Source: Dysgonomonas sp. HGC4
GTDB lineage: Bacteria > Bacteroidota > Bacteroidia > Bacteroidales > Dysgonomonadaceae
NCBI RefSeq assembly: GCF_001261715.1
Contig: NZ_CVRU01000119.1
Coordinates: 1 to 64,000 of the forward strand
DNA length: 64,000 bases
Reading direction: 5' to 3'
In this document: positions 18,161 through 27,119 of the stretch, piece by piece
Position numbering within the stretch: position 1 is the first letter of the stretch
How the letters are laid out: each line of letters begins with the position of its first letter
Notes under the pieces: generated by a model
The model's input: the letters and a program-made list of their open reading frames with translations, nothing else
What the model was told of the DNA's origin: nothing
The model's database searches: none
Program-made: the position numbers and the translations under genes

Positions 18161-20198
18161 ATGCACTTTATTACTCTTTATTATCCTAATTTCAGTCTTT
18201 ACTCTTAAAGCCCAAAATCCGTGGATAATATCGGCGAATCAATCAGAGTTTAGTAACTATTATGGGGTTACGGTTGCCAATGGTATGATTGGTATTATAT
18301 CTTCTCCCGAACCTCTTAAGGTAAAAGAAGTGGTTCTTGCAGGAGTATATGATATATACAATAGAGGGAGGGTGAGTAATTTTTTGCCTAATTATAATCT
18401 TTTAAATCTGAATCTATCCATAAATGGAGATTATCTCCATAGCGGAAACGTCTCTAATTTCAGACAAGAACTGAATATGAAAGAAGGGAGTTTCTCCGGA
18501 TCATTCGATTATAAAAATATAGCTACGGTAACCTATTCTTATTATGCTTTGAGAAATTTACCTCATTGCGTTCTTCTTGATGTAAATATAAAAGCTAAGT
18601 CTGGCATAAAGATAGATGCAGAGAATGTATTAGAGACTCCATCTTCACTTAGAGATCAGCAGAACTATTATCACGAAATAGACAGACCTCACCTATATAT
18701 TCCTTTGCTCACTTCTATTGCAGACAGTCCATCTAAGAATATTAAAGTTGCTGTTTCTAACACTTTCCTTTTCGAAGAAGCTCCTTTGTCTGAGCCTAAA
18801 ATATATCATAAAGTAGAAGATAGTAACAAGCATAGTGCAAAGTTTGCTAAAGAAATAAAAACAGGGGAACAATACTCTTTTTCGGTAGTTGGAACACTGC
18901 TTTCATCTGTGCAGACTCCCGATCCTTTTAATCAAGCAGAACGTATGACCATATACGCAAAACTCGAAGGAAAGGAGCGCTTGCTAAACCGACATCAAAA
19001 GGCATGGGATAAATTATGGGAAGGTGATATTCAAATAGATGGAGATCCGCAAGCACAACAAGATATAAGGAGCATGCTTTATCATCTTTATTCTTTTACT
19101 CGTGAGAATACCGACCTTTCGCCATCACCTATGGGGTTGAGTGGATTAGGATACAATGGGCATGTCTTTTGGGATACTGAAATATTTATGTATCCTCCTC
19201 TCTTACTATTACATCCTAAAATAGCAAAGAGTATGATAGAATATCGCTACCGAAGACTTGATGCGGCCAGACAACAAGCTGCTATCTATGGCTATGCGGG
19301 TGCTATGTTTCCTTGGGAAAGTGCAGCGAGTGGAGCGGAGGAGTGTCCCGTTTGGGCATTGTCGGGAACTTTCGAGCATCATATAACAGCCGATGTTGGT
19401 ATTGCAGCTTGGCAGTATTATTTGGTTACTCAGGATATAGAATGGTTAAAAGAAAAAGGATGGCCAATATTAAAAGCTACTGCCGAGTTTTGGGCAAGTA
19501 GAGTAGAACTAAACAATAAAGGACAATATGAAATTAAGAATGTAGTTGCGGCAGATGAATGGGCAGAGAATGTAGATAACAATGCTTATACAAATGGAGC
19601 TGCAATTAAGAATTTACAATATGCAACAGAATGTGCTGCAGTACTTGGAGTTGCGGCACCAAAAGAATGGAGTAAGATAGCAGATAATATTCCGATCTTT
19701 ACTATGGAAAATGGCATTACACGCGAACATGATACATATACAGATCAGAAGATAAAACAAGCAGATGTAAATTTATTAGCGTATCCGCTTGGTATTGTAA
19801 CGGACCAGAATCAGATAATAAAAGATTTAAAATTCTATGAAACAAAAGTTCCAGATAGAGATACTCCTGCTATGACACAAGCAATATTTGCCTTACTTTA
19901 TAGCAGAGCTGGAGACGGAGCCACAGCTTACCATTGGTTTAAAGATGCATATTTACCCAATTTAAATCCTCCATTCAGAGTAATGGCAGAATATAAAGGA
20001 GGTACTAATCCTTACTTTGCAACCGGTGCTGGAGGTCTACTGCAAGCTGTAATGATGGGTTTTGGAGGTCTGGACATTAATCCTCAGGGAGGAATAAGAC
20101 AATTAAGAACTGCAATGCCTCCTCATTGGAAGAAAGTAACTATTACTGGGGTAGGGCTAGATAAAAAGACCTATATTCAGGTGAATGACAAGAAATGA
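18150..20198 (+). CDS. Secreted GH65 family alpha-glucoside hydrolase/phosphorylase
   Basis: 682 residues with a signal peptide (about 1-21, ending TLKAQ), then the GH65 N-terminal beta-sandwich and (alpha/alpha)6 barrel. The barrel shows LGYNGHVFWDTEIFMYPPLL and AADEWAENVDNNAYTN, where Glu470 matches the family's catalytic acid. GH65 acts on alpha-glucosides such as trehalose, kojibiose, nigerose and maltose, usually by phosphorolysis. A secreted form more likely hydrolyses, as do the acid trehalase and glucosyl-galactosyl-hydroxylysine glucosidase branches. It starts inside the DinB-like gene and ends before a strong terminator. It may serve the PUL 1 substrate, but it lies beyond that operon's terminator. 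Confidence 0.88.
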   Translation: MKHKCTLLLFIILISVFTLKAQNPWIISANQSEFSNYYGVTVANGMIGIISSPEPLKVKEVVLAGVYDIYNRGRVSNFLPNYNLLNLNLSINGDYLHSGNVSNFRQELNMKEGSFSGSFDYKNIATVTYSYYALRNLPHCVLLDVNIKAKSGIKIDAENVLETPSSLRDQQNYYHEIDRPHLYIPLLTSIADSPSKNIKVAVSNTFLFEEAPLSEPKIYHKVEDSNKHSAKFAKEIKTGEQYSFSVVGTLLSSVQTPDPFNQAERMTIYAKLEGKERLLNRHQKAWDKLWEGDIQIDGDPQAQQDIRSMLYHLYSFTRENTDLSPSPMGLSGLGYNGHVFWDTEIFMYPPLLLLHPKIAKSMIEYRYRRLDAARQQAAIYGYAGAMFPWESAASGAEECPVWALSGTFEHHITADVGIAAWQYYLVTQDIEWLKEKGWPILKATAEFWASRVELNNKGQYEIKNVVAADEWAENVDNNAYTNGAAIKNLQYATECAAVLGVAAPKEWSKIADNIPIFTMENGITREHDTYTDQKIKQADVNLLAYPLGIVTDQNQIIKDLKFYETKVPDRDTPAMTQAIFALLYSRAGDGATAYHWFKDAYLPNLNPPFRVMAEYKGGTNPYFATGAGGLLQAVMMGFGGLDINPQGGIRQLRTAMPPHWKKVTITGVGLDKKTYIQVNDKK

Positions 20199-20216
20199 TT
20201 TCTCTTACATGATATT

Positions 20217-20249
20217 GCAAAAAGAGCTGTGTTCTACAGCTCTTTTTGC
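20217..20249 (+). terminator. Terminator after the GH65 gene
   Basis: Perfect 14-bp inverted repeat (20217-20230 and 20236-20249, GCAAAAAGAGCTGT) with a 5-nt loop. The A-rich left arm and T-rich right arm let it work in both directions, which suits its place between convergent genes. Confidence 0.88.
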
Positions 20250-20273
20250 GTTGGAAGAACATTAGCCTAATCT

Positions 20274-20711
20274 CTAAAGAGGCATTGTGAAGCTATAATG
20301 AGATTTCTTCATACCCTGACGTTCATAAAACAGATGTGCTCTTATCCGTCTTACATTTGTGCAGAGTTCTAGCTGTAAACAATTACTCTCTCTGGTAATC
20401 TCTTTAGCTGCCTGAAAAAGCAAATCACCAATTTTTAATCCACGAGAAGGTTCGTGAATAATCAATTCTACTATCTCTGCTATTTTTCCTGCATGATGAA
20501 GATGTTCCTTTATTTGCAAGGACAAAAATCCTGTAACCAATTCATTCTTCTGAGCTACTATAAGGTGAAAATTACTATTAGAGATTTGCCTTTTATAAAT
20601 CTGAGTAAAAGCCTCTTTGTCTAACTTGGTATCTTCTAATTCACAAACTAAATCGTAAATAGAATCTAAATCTGTTTGCTCAGCCTTTCTTATTATAGTA
20701 TTCTCCATCAT
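20274..20711 (-). CDS. GNAT family N-acetyltransferase
   Basis: 145 residues with the GNAT fold: an N-terminal IRKAEQTDLDSIYDLV strand-helix, a central strand pair (GFLSLQI, IVELIIHEPSRGLKIGDLL) with the acetyl-CoA loop RGLKIG, and a C-terminal FYERQGMKKSHYSF motif. It transfers an acetyl group to an amine; the substrate is unknown. It is 11 bp downstream of the YbaK-like gene on the same strand, and the two probably share a transcript. Confidence 0.85.
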   Translation of the reverse strand: MMENTIIRKAEQTDLDSIYDLVCELEDTKLDKEAFTQIYKRQISNSNFHLIVAQKNELVTGFLSLQIKEHLHHAGKIAEIVELIIHEPSRGLKIGDLLFQAAKEITRESNCLQLELCTNVRRIRAHLFYERQGMKKSHYSFTMPL

Positions 20712-20722
20712 TATATTCTAAA

Positions 20723-21178
20723 CTATTGAATTTCTATTTCTACTGTATTGTTATTTAATCTAATAACATCCTTTGGGTTTATCTTTAGGGTCTGAAATTG
20801 AGCTCCCGTTCCTCCATAAATGTAATCAAAAGCCAAAAGCCTTTTATCAAATAAGCAAGGTAATTTGTGTCCAATTAATGGTATAGTACCTACTTCATAT
20901 CCTGTTATTTTAAGTATATCTGATTTTTCGACTAATTTCATTTTTGAAAAGCCTAAATCTTGTGCGAGCTTTTTAAAATCAAGACGATTATATTGATTAC
21001 TGACAATTAAAGCATAAAACCCTTTCTCCGTTTTTACAATAAAAACGGGAGCGGCATTGCTATAGTCAAAGTATCTGCTGGCATCTTCCGTTTTCAAAAT
21101 AGGCTGATTATGTTGAATTATCTCATAATCGCACTTCAATGCTGTTAGTAATTCTGATAACTCAAATAAAGTCAGCAT
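20723..21178 (-). CDS. YbaK/EbsC-type aminoacyl-tRNA editing domain protein
   Basis: 151 residues forming a single YbaK/ProX-like editing domain (EDASRYFDYSNAAPVFIV, FYALIVSNQYNRLDFKKLAQ, GTIPLIGHKLPCLFDKRLL). Members hydrolyse mischarged tRNAs, for example Cys- or Ala-tRNA(Pro), in the cytoplasm. The GTIPLIGH segment corresponds to the conserved G-x-x-P-x-G motif. It is first in a two-gene unit with the GNAT gene. Which aminoacyl-tRNA is edited cannot be told. Confidence 0.85.
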   Translation of the reverse strand: MLTLFELSELLTALKCDYEIIQHNQPILKTEDASRYFDYSNAAPVFIVKTEKGFYALIVSNQYNRLDFKKLAQDLGFSKMKLVEKSDILKITGYEVGTIPLIGHKLPCLFDKRLLAFDYIYGGTGAQFQTLKINPKDVIRLNNNTVEIEIQ

Positions 21179-21277
21179 ATTTTTTCACGTTTATTTTATA
21201 CAATCACAAAAGAGAATGTAATTTATTAAATGAATTTATATTTCGGTCATAAATCCATTCAGTTCAGATATTTTTTA

Positions 21278-21285
21278 TAAGTTTG
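21278..21285 (+). promoter_or_regulatory. Promoter -7 box of the thiamin-salvage operon
   Basis: TAAGTTTG fits the Bacteroidota -7 consensus TAnnTTTG exactly and lies immediately before the first helix of the TPP riboswitch, so the transcript would begin almost at the riboswitch P1 strand. A matching -33 TTTG was not seen. Confidence 0.55.
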
Positions 21286-21287
21286 TA

Positions 21288-21382
21288 GTCATCACTGTTG
21301 GGGGTGTTCTTTCGTAGAAAGAGCTGAGATTAGACCCTTGAACCTGATATGTTGTAATTGACATCGTAGGGAAACGGTTGAC
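21288..21382 (+). ncRNA. TPP riboswitch (THI element)
   Basis: The conserved blocks are all present in order: GGGGTG (21301-21306), GCTGAGAT (21323-21330), ACCCTTGAACCTGAT (21334-21348), TAAT and CGTAGGGAA (21365-21373). The closing helix P1 pairs 21288-21299 with 21373-21382, with a two-base bulge. Its ligand is thiamin pyrophosphate, and the genes that follow are all thiamin genes, so it should switch the operon off when TPP is plentiful. Confidence 0.95.
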
Positions 21383-21417
21383 TTTTTGAATAATCATCAC
21401 ATCGATATATTATTTAT

Positions 21418-21452
21418 AAAGCCGTTTCGTATTGCACGAAGCGGCTTTTTTT
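21418..21452 (+). terminator. Riboswitch-controlled intrinsic terminator
   Basis: A 13-bp stem (21418-21430 with 21436-21448, one G-T wobble) followed by eight T residues, 20 bp before thiM. Its left arm contains CCGTTTC (21422-21428), exactly complementary to GAAACGG (21371-21377) in the 3' end of the riboswitch. The two structures therefore exclude each other, which gives a transcriptional off-switch. Confidence 0.9.
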
Positions 21453-21471
21453 TATTTAGATTCTAAAAGGT

Positions 21472-22266
21472 ATGATAAATATCCAAAACTTAGTAAGAGA
21501 TTTGAATCTGGTCAGAGAAAAATCTCCCCTCATCCATAACATAACCAATTATGTAGTGATGAATAACACGGCAAATGCTCTTTTGTCCATTGGTGCATCA
21601 CCTGTTATGGCACATGCAGTGGATGAAGTTTCCGAAATGGTAAATATTGCATCTGCCCTCGTGATTAACATCGGTACTTTAGATACCGACTGGGTTAAAG
21701 CTATGCTTATTGCAGGAAAAGCAGCACAAGCGAAGGAAACACCTATCATCTTCGATCCTGTTGGAGCAGGAGCAACTTCGTATCGAACCCAAGTATGCCA
21801 GCAAATACTAGAGGAGTGCAAACCATCAATAATCAGAGGAAATGCTTCTGAGATTATGTCTTTGGTAAACAGCAATATTAAGACTAAAGGAGTAGACAGC
21901 ACAAGTTCATCCGATTCGGCACTTGATTCTGCTAAAACTTTAGCTAAGGATACAGGTGCAGTAGTTGTTATAAGTGGGCAAACCGATTATATTACCAATG
22001 GACAAATAACAGAAATGGTGTCAAATGGTAATACGCTGATGTCTTGGGTGACAGGCATGGGATGCACCGCTACTACTATTGTAGCAGCATTTGCTGCTGT
22101 TAACCCTAATATGTTAGAAGCGGCAACTCATGGAATGGCTGTAATGGGTATTTCTGGAGAATTGGCGGCTGCGAAATCGCAAGGTAATGGGAGTATGCAG
22201 GTTCATTTTCTGGATGAATTATTTAATCTGAATGAAAACACACTCCGAAATAAATTGAAATTGTAA
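21472..22266 (+). CDS. thiM: Hydroxyethylthiazole kinase
   Basis: 264 residues of the ribokinase-like ThiM family, which phosphorylates 4-methyl-5-hydroxyethylthiazole with ATP for thiamin salvage. Family motifs are the early VHNITNYV-like [38 protein letters not shown] and the anion-hole/catalytic region [16 protein letters not shown]. It is the first gene behind the TPP riboswitch, and its end overlaps thiE by one base. Length and motifs are normal for the family. Confidence 0.96.
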   Translation: MINIQNLVRDLNLVREKSPLIHNITNYVVMNNTANALLSIGASPVMAHAVDEVSEMVNIASALVINIGTLDTDWVKAMLIAGKAAQAKETPIIFDPVGAGATSYRTQVCQQILEECKPSIIRGNASEIMSLVNSNIKTKGVDSTSSSDSALDSAKTLAKDTGAVVVISGQTDYITNGQITEMVSNGNTLMSWVTGMGCTATTIVAAFAAVNPNMLEAATHGMAVMGISGELAAAKSQGNGSMQVHFLDELFNLNENTLRNKLKL

Positions 22267-22907
22267 TGAAATCATTTGACTTAACTCTTTATCTGGTTAC
22301 CGACAGATCGCTTTCTCTAGGGTGGACATTAGAATATGTTGTAAGCGAAGCTGCAAAAGGAGGAGTGACTATGGTGCAACTTCGTGAAAAGGATTGTTCT
22401 ACTCTTGAATTTTATCAACAAGCAATTCTTCTGAAAGAATGTTTACGACCTTATAATATCCCATTGATTATCAATGACCGTTTAGATATTGCTCTGGCTT
22501 GTGATGCTGAGGGTTTACATATCGGACAAAGTGATATGCCTTATGCAATTGCTCGAAAACTGTTGGGTAAGGATAAGATTATCGGTTTGTCGGTAGAATG
22601 TCTGCAAAATGCCATTGATGCAAACGAATTGGATGTTGACTATATCGGCATATCGCCTGTGTTTGGAACTTCCACCAAAACCGATACAGCTCCTGCTCTG
22701 GGATTAAGTGGTATACGGGAGATTCAGAAAATAAGTAAACATCCTATTGTGGGCATCGGAGGAATTAATCAAACCAATGCTGCCGATATAATTGAGGCAG
22801 GTGCTGATGGTATCTCGGTAGTATCGGCAATAATGTCGGCAGTGAATCCGAAAGAATCGGCTTTACAACTTAGAAGTATAATTCAGAAGACAAAAATTAG
22901 CATATGA
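22266..22907 (+). CDS. thiE: Thiamine-phosphate synthase
   Basis: 213-residue TIM-barrel enzyme joining hydroxymethylpyrimidine pyrophosphate and thiazole phosphate to thiamin phosphate. Visible motifs are TMVQLREKDCST, PLIINDRLDIALACDAEGLHIGQSD, YIGISPVFGTSTKTD and the phosphate-binding IVGIGGINQTNA. It overlaps thiM by one base and tenA by four, indicating coupled translation. It lies in the salvage operon under riboswitch control. Confidence 0.96.
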   Translation: MKSFDLTLYLVTDRSLSLGWTLEYVVSEAAKGGVTMVQLREKDCSTLEFYQQAILLKECLRPYNIPLIINDRLDIALACDAEGLHIGQSDMPYAIARKLLGKDKIIGLSVECLQNAIDANELDVDYIGISPVFGTSTKTDTAPALGLSGIREIQKISKHPIVGIGGINQTNAADIIEAGADGISVVSAIMSAVNPKESALQLRSIIQKTKISI

Positions 22908-23557
22908 AATGGAGTGAAGAAGCATGGCAGGCGATTGAACCAGTCTACAAAAAGATACAAGAATTGTCATTTATAAAAGAATTGATGAATGGCACACTCG
23001 ATAATAAAAAGTTTATATTCTACATTCAGCAGGATGCTATTTATTTGGCGGACTACGGCAGAGTGTTGATCGCTATTGCTTCGAAATTGAGTAATCCCAG
23101 ACATATCGAAGCTTTTATTCATTTTGCAGGAGAAAGTGTTGCTGTTGAGAAGATATTACACGAATCGTTTGTACACGAATTGGATAAAAAAGAGAAGATA
23201 GAAGCCTCGCCAAGTTGCCTGCTATATACTTCTTTTTTGATGAAGCAATTAGCTAATGCCCCAATAGAGGTGTCTTTGGCAGCCGTTTTGCCTTGCTTTT
23301 GGATATACAAAGAGGTGGGCGATTATATATTGGCAAATCAGACTAAAGGTGAAAATCCATACCAAAGTTGGATAAATACTTATGGAGGAGATGATTTTGC
23401 CGAGTCGGTAGAGACCGCAATCTTCATCTGTAACGAGGTGGCAGATACTTGTACACAAGCCCAACGTAAGGCAATGACAGATGCATTTGTTATGTGTTCT
23501 AAATTGGAGTGGATGTTCTGGGACAGTGCCTATAAACAGGAACAGTGGCAAATATAA
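22904..23557 (+). CDS. tenA: Aminopyrimidine aminohydrolase (thiaminase II)
   Basis: 217 residues of the TenA family, which hydrolyses 4-amino-5-aminomethyl-2-methylpyrimidine (a thiamin breakdown product) to hydroxymethylpyrimidine for salvage. The YLADYGRVLI segment carries the conserved aspartate, and AVLPCFWIYKEVGDY carries the catalytic cysteine that marks the TenA_C type. It starts four bases inside thiE (ATGA). With thiM and thiD it completes a route that recycles both halves of thiamin. Confidence 0.94.
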   Translation: MKWSEEAWQAIEPVYKKIQELSFIKELMNGTLDNKKFIFYIQQDAIYLADYGRVLIAIASKLSNPRHIEAFIHFAGESVAVEKILHESFVHELDKKEKIEASPSCLLYTSFLMKQLANAPIEVSLAAVLPCFWIYKEVGDYILANQTKGENPYQSWINTYGGDDFAESVETAIFICNEVADTCTQAQRKAMTDAFVMCSKLEWMFWDSAYKQEQWQI

Positions 23558-23608
23558 AGTCTCATACCGTTGTATTTGATTAGTAAATAAAAATAGAGAA
23601 AACAGATA

Positions 23609-24421
23609 ATGAAAAAACGATATAAACGGGCACTAACCATTGCAGGTAGTGACCCAAGTGGAGGAGCTGGCATTCAAGCCGACTTGAAAACGTTTTCGGC
23701 ATGTGGATGTTATGGCATGACGGTCATTACAGCGGTGGTAGATGAAAATACAATTGGCGTGACTGATGTGCATCCTATTCCTGTTCCTTTTGTTTCAGGG
23801 CAAATAAAATCGGTATTGGATGATATTGGAGCAGATGCTATTAAAATAGGTATGCTTCATTCTTCGGAATTGATTCGAGCTGTGAAAGAAACACTTCTGA
23901 AATATAATATAAGTAACATCGTTTTAGACCCTGTAATGGTGGCTACTTCAGGTGATAAACTATTGCAGGATGAGGCTATCGAAACACTTAAAAATGAATT
24001 GATACCCTATGTTCGTGTTATTACACCAAATATTCCCGAAGCAGAAATTTTGATCGGACAAAAAATAACAAGCCAGTATGATTTGCCTCTGATAGTAAAA
24101 GATTTGTCTTTCAATCGGTCGGTTTCCGTACTATTGAAAGCAGGTCATCTGACAGAAGATAACCTTGTTGATGTGTTTTATAATGCTGAGACTGATGAAG
24201 TAATAGAACTCAGATCAGAACGTATTCAAACACGCAATACACATGGTACAGGTTGCACATTTTCATCTGCTGTAGCTGCATTCCTTGCTCATGGATTATC
24301 CTTGAATGATGCCGTCAGAAAAGCAAAAGAATATATGACGAAAGCAATAGCAGTGGGTGCGGAATATGAGATTGGAAAAGGACATGGTCCCGTGCATCAT
24401 TTCTTCAATTTCTGGGAATAA
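23609..24421 (+). CDS. thiD: Bifunctional hydroxymethylpyrimidine kinase/phosphomethylpyrimidine kinase
   Basis: 270 residues of the ribokinase family. The N-terminal TIAGSDPSGGAGIQADLKTF binds the pyrimidine, IVLDPVMVATSGDKLL follows, and RNTHGTGCTFSSA is the ATP/anion-hole motif with the catalytic cysteine region. It phosphorylates HMP twice to give the substrate of ThiE. It is the last gene of the operon, 51 bp after tenA. Alternative specificity for pyridoxal exists in the family, but the operon context favours HMP. Confidence 0.95.
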   Translation: MKKRYKRALTIAGSDPSGGAGIQADLKTFSACGCYGMTVITAVVDENTIGVTDVHPIPVPFVSGQIKSVLDDIGADAIKIGMLHSSELIRAVKETLLKYNISNIVLDPVMVATSGDKLLQDEAIETLKNELIPYVRVITPNIPEAEILIGQKITSQYDLPLIVKDLSFNRSVSVLLKAGHLTEDNLVDVFYNAETDEVIELRSERIQTRNTHGTGCTFSSAVAAFLAHGLSLNDAVRKAKEYMTKAIAVGAEYEIGKGHGPVHHFFNFWE

Positions 24422-24518
24422 GACTTTAGATCCGTTTGATTATTCGTTTGCAAACCCTTTTCATGAGTTAAATTGTAGAGTAATAATTCATATATTTACT
24501 TTCAAATTTTAAGGTAAA

Positions 24519-26048
24519 ATGAAAAGTCTATTAATAATGAAAACATATAAATATTTTCTGATAGCCAACTTATTGGGCATGTATTCCTGTATTAATGCTA
24601 CAAAAATACAGGAGATAAAAGCCAATAATAACTCCATTGACGTAATTGATGATGATAATGTTATATATCCAGTCCATACCCCCTATCAGAATAGTATGTA
24701 TGCTAACAAGAAAATAACTTTTAAGGTTGAAGATCTTAGTAAACCAGATGGGGCTTTGGAGGAGCAAGATCTATACGATATATTTGAGAACATAATTAGG
24801 GATGATTTAAATAAATCAAAGGGGTATTCCAAGGTAAAGAATACTGATATTAATTATAATATCAAAGCTCATTATAATGGCCCTGATAAATTAGTTAATT
24901 TTGGTAATCACTCATTTTTTAGAGGAATATACAGTGCTTACGCTGATCACCGCCCCTTTGTTTTATCGCCTGATATAATATGGCTACTTATTTCTCAAGG
25001 ATTTGCTAATCATGTAAATAATAACAAGGAGGAACTACGGAAGCAATTGGTTAACTTTGACAAGAAAGCTACACTTGTTGTTCATTATAATTCAGATGAG
25101 ATTCCTACATGGGAAGATATGTTCGCTAGCTTCCCTACCCAAATTGCACATTTCACAGGAAATGAACTAATCAATAATTTAACCCACGACTTCACTACAA
25201 CAACACCTGTTATTAAAACAGTCTCAGAAGTTACAATTATGTCTGCAACCGAATCTTTTTTCGAATATCAAACCAGCTGGTTCCTCTGTGGCATACCCGA
25301 AATAACTTTAGAGGGAACACCCGAAGATTGGGAAAAGGTCTTGAAAAAAGCAAAATACTTAAAGAAATATAAGTTAGATTGGTGGATAAATGAACTAGAG
25401 CCTATACTCGAAGAATTTATCAGCGCATCTCAAGGAAATATAAAAAAAGAATTCTGGCAAAATATATTCAAACATCACGAGGCCGAAATGTGTGGTGATC
25501 CGGAAATTGTTGATGGATGGATTGTGAAGTTTTTCCCTTATTTATCAGAAGGGAAAAGAACTGATTTGAAAACAATATCCTTAGGAGACAAATTGTCGCC
25601 CGAAGTTGTGAAAATAAATTTGCAATACAAGTTTTCGAATGGCAAGGAGGACAAAATTATTCCACTTGAAATATGGGCTGGGTTTATTGGACTTCTTCAA
25701 GATAAAAATACATTCGCATTAAAGCCTGAAATAGGTTGGATGGTACGTAAGAGTGATCCTCAGGATAAGGTTCTTAATTATTATTTTGATAATACTAGTT
25801 CTGGAGGTTTTTACTCTTTTAAAACAAAAGAAGTTCCGGATGAATTACTATTACTAAAAGAGGCTGCTGATATCGTAATTTATTTTACAAATAAAATAGA
25901 TATACCGGAAGAAATGGCTAATATAAAAATTGAAAGCCTTTCGTTATACGGTGAAATATCGAATAAGGAAATAGAGCGTATATGCAAAATGTTTCCTGAT
26001 ACTGAACTCGAAATTAATAGTATAAAATATACTAAATCCATCAAATAG
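24519..26048 (+). CDS. DUF4419-type lipoprotein of unknown function
   Basis: 509 residues with a likely lipoprotein signal; the second ATG at 24537 (MKTYKYFLIANLLGMYSC) gives a cleaner signal than the first, so either start is possible. The body resembles DUF4419 proteins (ADHRPFVLSPDIIWLLISQGFA, a Trp-rich middle with SFFEYQTSWFLCGIPEITLEG). That family has no established reaction. The envelope location is inferred from the signal. The VOC gene follows after 11 bp and may be co-transcribed. Confidence 0.75.
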   Translation: MKSLLIMKTYKYFLIANLLGMYSCINATKIQEIKANNNSIDVIDDDNVIYPVHTPYQNSMYANKKITFKVEDLSKPDGALEEQDLYDIFENIIRDDLNKSKGYSKVKNTDINYNIKAHYNGPDKLVNFGNHSFFRGIYSAYADHRPFVLSPDIIWLLISQGFANHVNNNKEELRKQLVNFDKKATLVVHYNSDEIPTWEDMFASFPTQIAHFTGNELINNLTHDFTTTTPVIKTVSEVTIMSATESFFEYQTSWFLCGIPEITLEGTPEDWEKVLKKAKYLKKYKLDWWINELEPILEEFISASQGNIKKEFWQNIFKHHEAEMCGDPEIVDGWIVKFFPYLSEGKRTDLKTISLGDKLSPEVVKINLQYKFSNGKEDKIIPLEIWAGFIGLLQDKNTFALKPEIGWMVRKSDPQDKVLNYYFDNTSSGGFYSFKTKEVPDELLLLKEAADIVIYFTNKIDIPEEMANIKIESLSLYGEISNKEIERICKMFPDTELEINSIKYTKSIK

Positions 26049-26059
26049 TTGGACTTAGT

Positions 26060-26440
26060 ATGAAATTAAACATCCAAAAGATCAATATTGTTATTGATTG
26101 TGCCGATGCCGGAGTGATGGCAAATTTCTATAATAAATTACTCGGGTGGGAGTGGACTCATCCTCATGCAAACGGATGGGCGGCAGTAACCTCTCCAACA
26201 GGTGCTGTTATAGCCTTTCAGGAAGTTGAAGGATATGAACCTCCTGTGTGGCCTTGGGAAAAGGGGAAACAAGGTCAGATGTTACATCTCGATTTCTTTG
26301 TAGAAAATCTGGAGGAGGCAGTACAATATGCTGTTGAATGTGGAGCTAAAATCGCAGATGTGCAGCACTTCAAAACTTCAAGAACTATGTTTGATCCTGC
26401 CGGACATACATTTTGTTTGGATACAGATGAGCCTGAATAG
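26060..26440 (+). CDS. VOC superfamily (glyoxalase-like) protein
   Basis: 126 residues with the paired beta-alpha-beta-beta-beta modules of the vicinal oxygen chelate fold: INIVIDCADAGVMANFYNKLLGWEW in the first half and MLHLDFFVENLEEAVQYAVECGAKI in the second, closing with MFDPAGHTFCLD. His and Glu/Asp positions suggest a metal or ligand site. The family covers glyoxalases, dioxygenases and antibiotic-binding proteins, and the substrate here is unknown. It sits 11 bp after the DUF4419 gene. Confidence 0.85.
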   Translation: MKLNIQKINIVIDCADAGVMANFYNKLLGWEWTHPHANGWAAVTSPTGAVIAFQEVEGYEPPVWPWEKGKQGQMLHLDFFVENLEEAVQYAVECGAKIADVQHFKTSRTMFDPAGHTFCLDTDEPE

Positions 26441-26594
26441 AATAGCTATAAACTGGAAACTTGATTATATTTATCTTTAATAATACAGCAGTTTACCCTT
26501 TGCGAAAGGTGACAATAAAAGAGATCAAAAAAAGTGTCACTTTTATAACCTTTTTTAATTTGCTAAAAGTTAGTAATCCAATAAGTAAGATTCT

Positions 26595-27119
26595 ATGGAT
26601 CAGTATATTTTTAAGACCGAACGAATAGGTTTTTCCGTATGGCACAAGAGTGACACTGAGGCGGCAACTTCTCTGTGGAGTAACCCTGATGTAATGAAAT
26701 TACTTTCTGCTACGGGAATATATACTTCCGAACAAATCGCCGAAAGATTGGCGAGAGAAATCCAAAACCAAAAATTATACGGTGTTCAGTACTGGAAGCT
26801 TTATGATCTCGAAACCTCTGAATTTATGGGGTGTTGTGGTTTGAAGCCTTATCACGACGAAACAGATATTTACGAACTCGGGTTTCAATTACTGCCTGAC
26901 TTTTGGAATAAAGGCTATGCGTCGGAAGCTGCCCGATTCAGCCTTAACTATGCATTAGAAGTATTAAAGGCTCGGAATATTTTCTCAGGGCATCATCCTC
27001 AAAATGAATCTTCTCGTAAGTTATTGACAAAGCTGGGATTCAAAGCCTTTGCTACTGAGTTTTATGAACCCACAGAATTAGTTCATCCTTTATACAGCTA
27101 TTATGACGTCACTCCATAA
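26595..27119 (+). CDS. GNAT acetyltransferase, RimJ/RimL-like
   Basis: 174 residues with the RimJ/RimL-type GNAT layout: FKTERIGFSVWHKSDTEAA at the start, FMGCCGLKPY, and the acetyl-CoA segment LLPDFWNKGYASEAARFSLNYAL, ending with ENESSRK-like NESSRKLLTKLGFKAF. It acetylates an amine on an unknown protein or small molecule. Its end overlaps the Crp-like gene by 17 bp. A 7-bp palindrome, AAAAGTG/CACTTTT (26530-26544), lies upstream and could be an operator. Confidence 0.88.
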   Translation: MDQYIFKTERIGFSVWHKSDTEAATSLWSNPDVMKLLSATGIYTSEQIAERLAREIQNQKLYGVQYWKLYDLETSEFMGCCGLKPYHDETDIYELGFQLLPDFWNKGYASEAARFSLNYALEVLKARNIFSGHHPQNESSRKLLTKLGFKAFATEFYEPTELVHPLYSYYDVTP

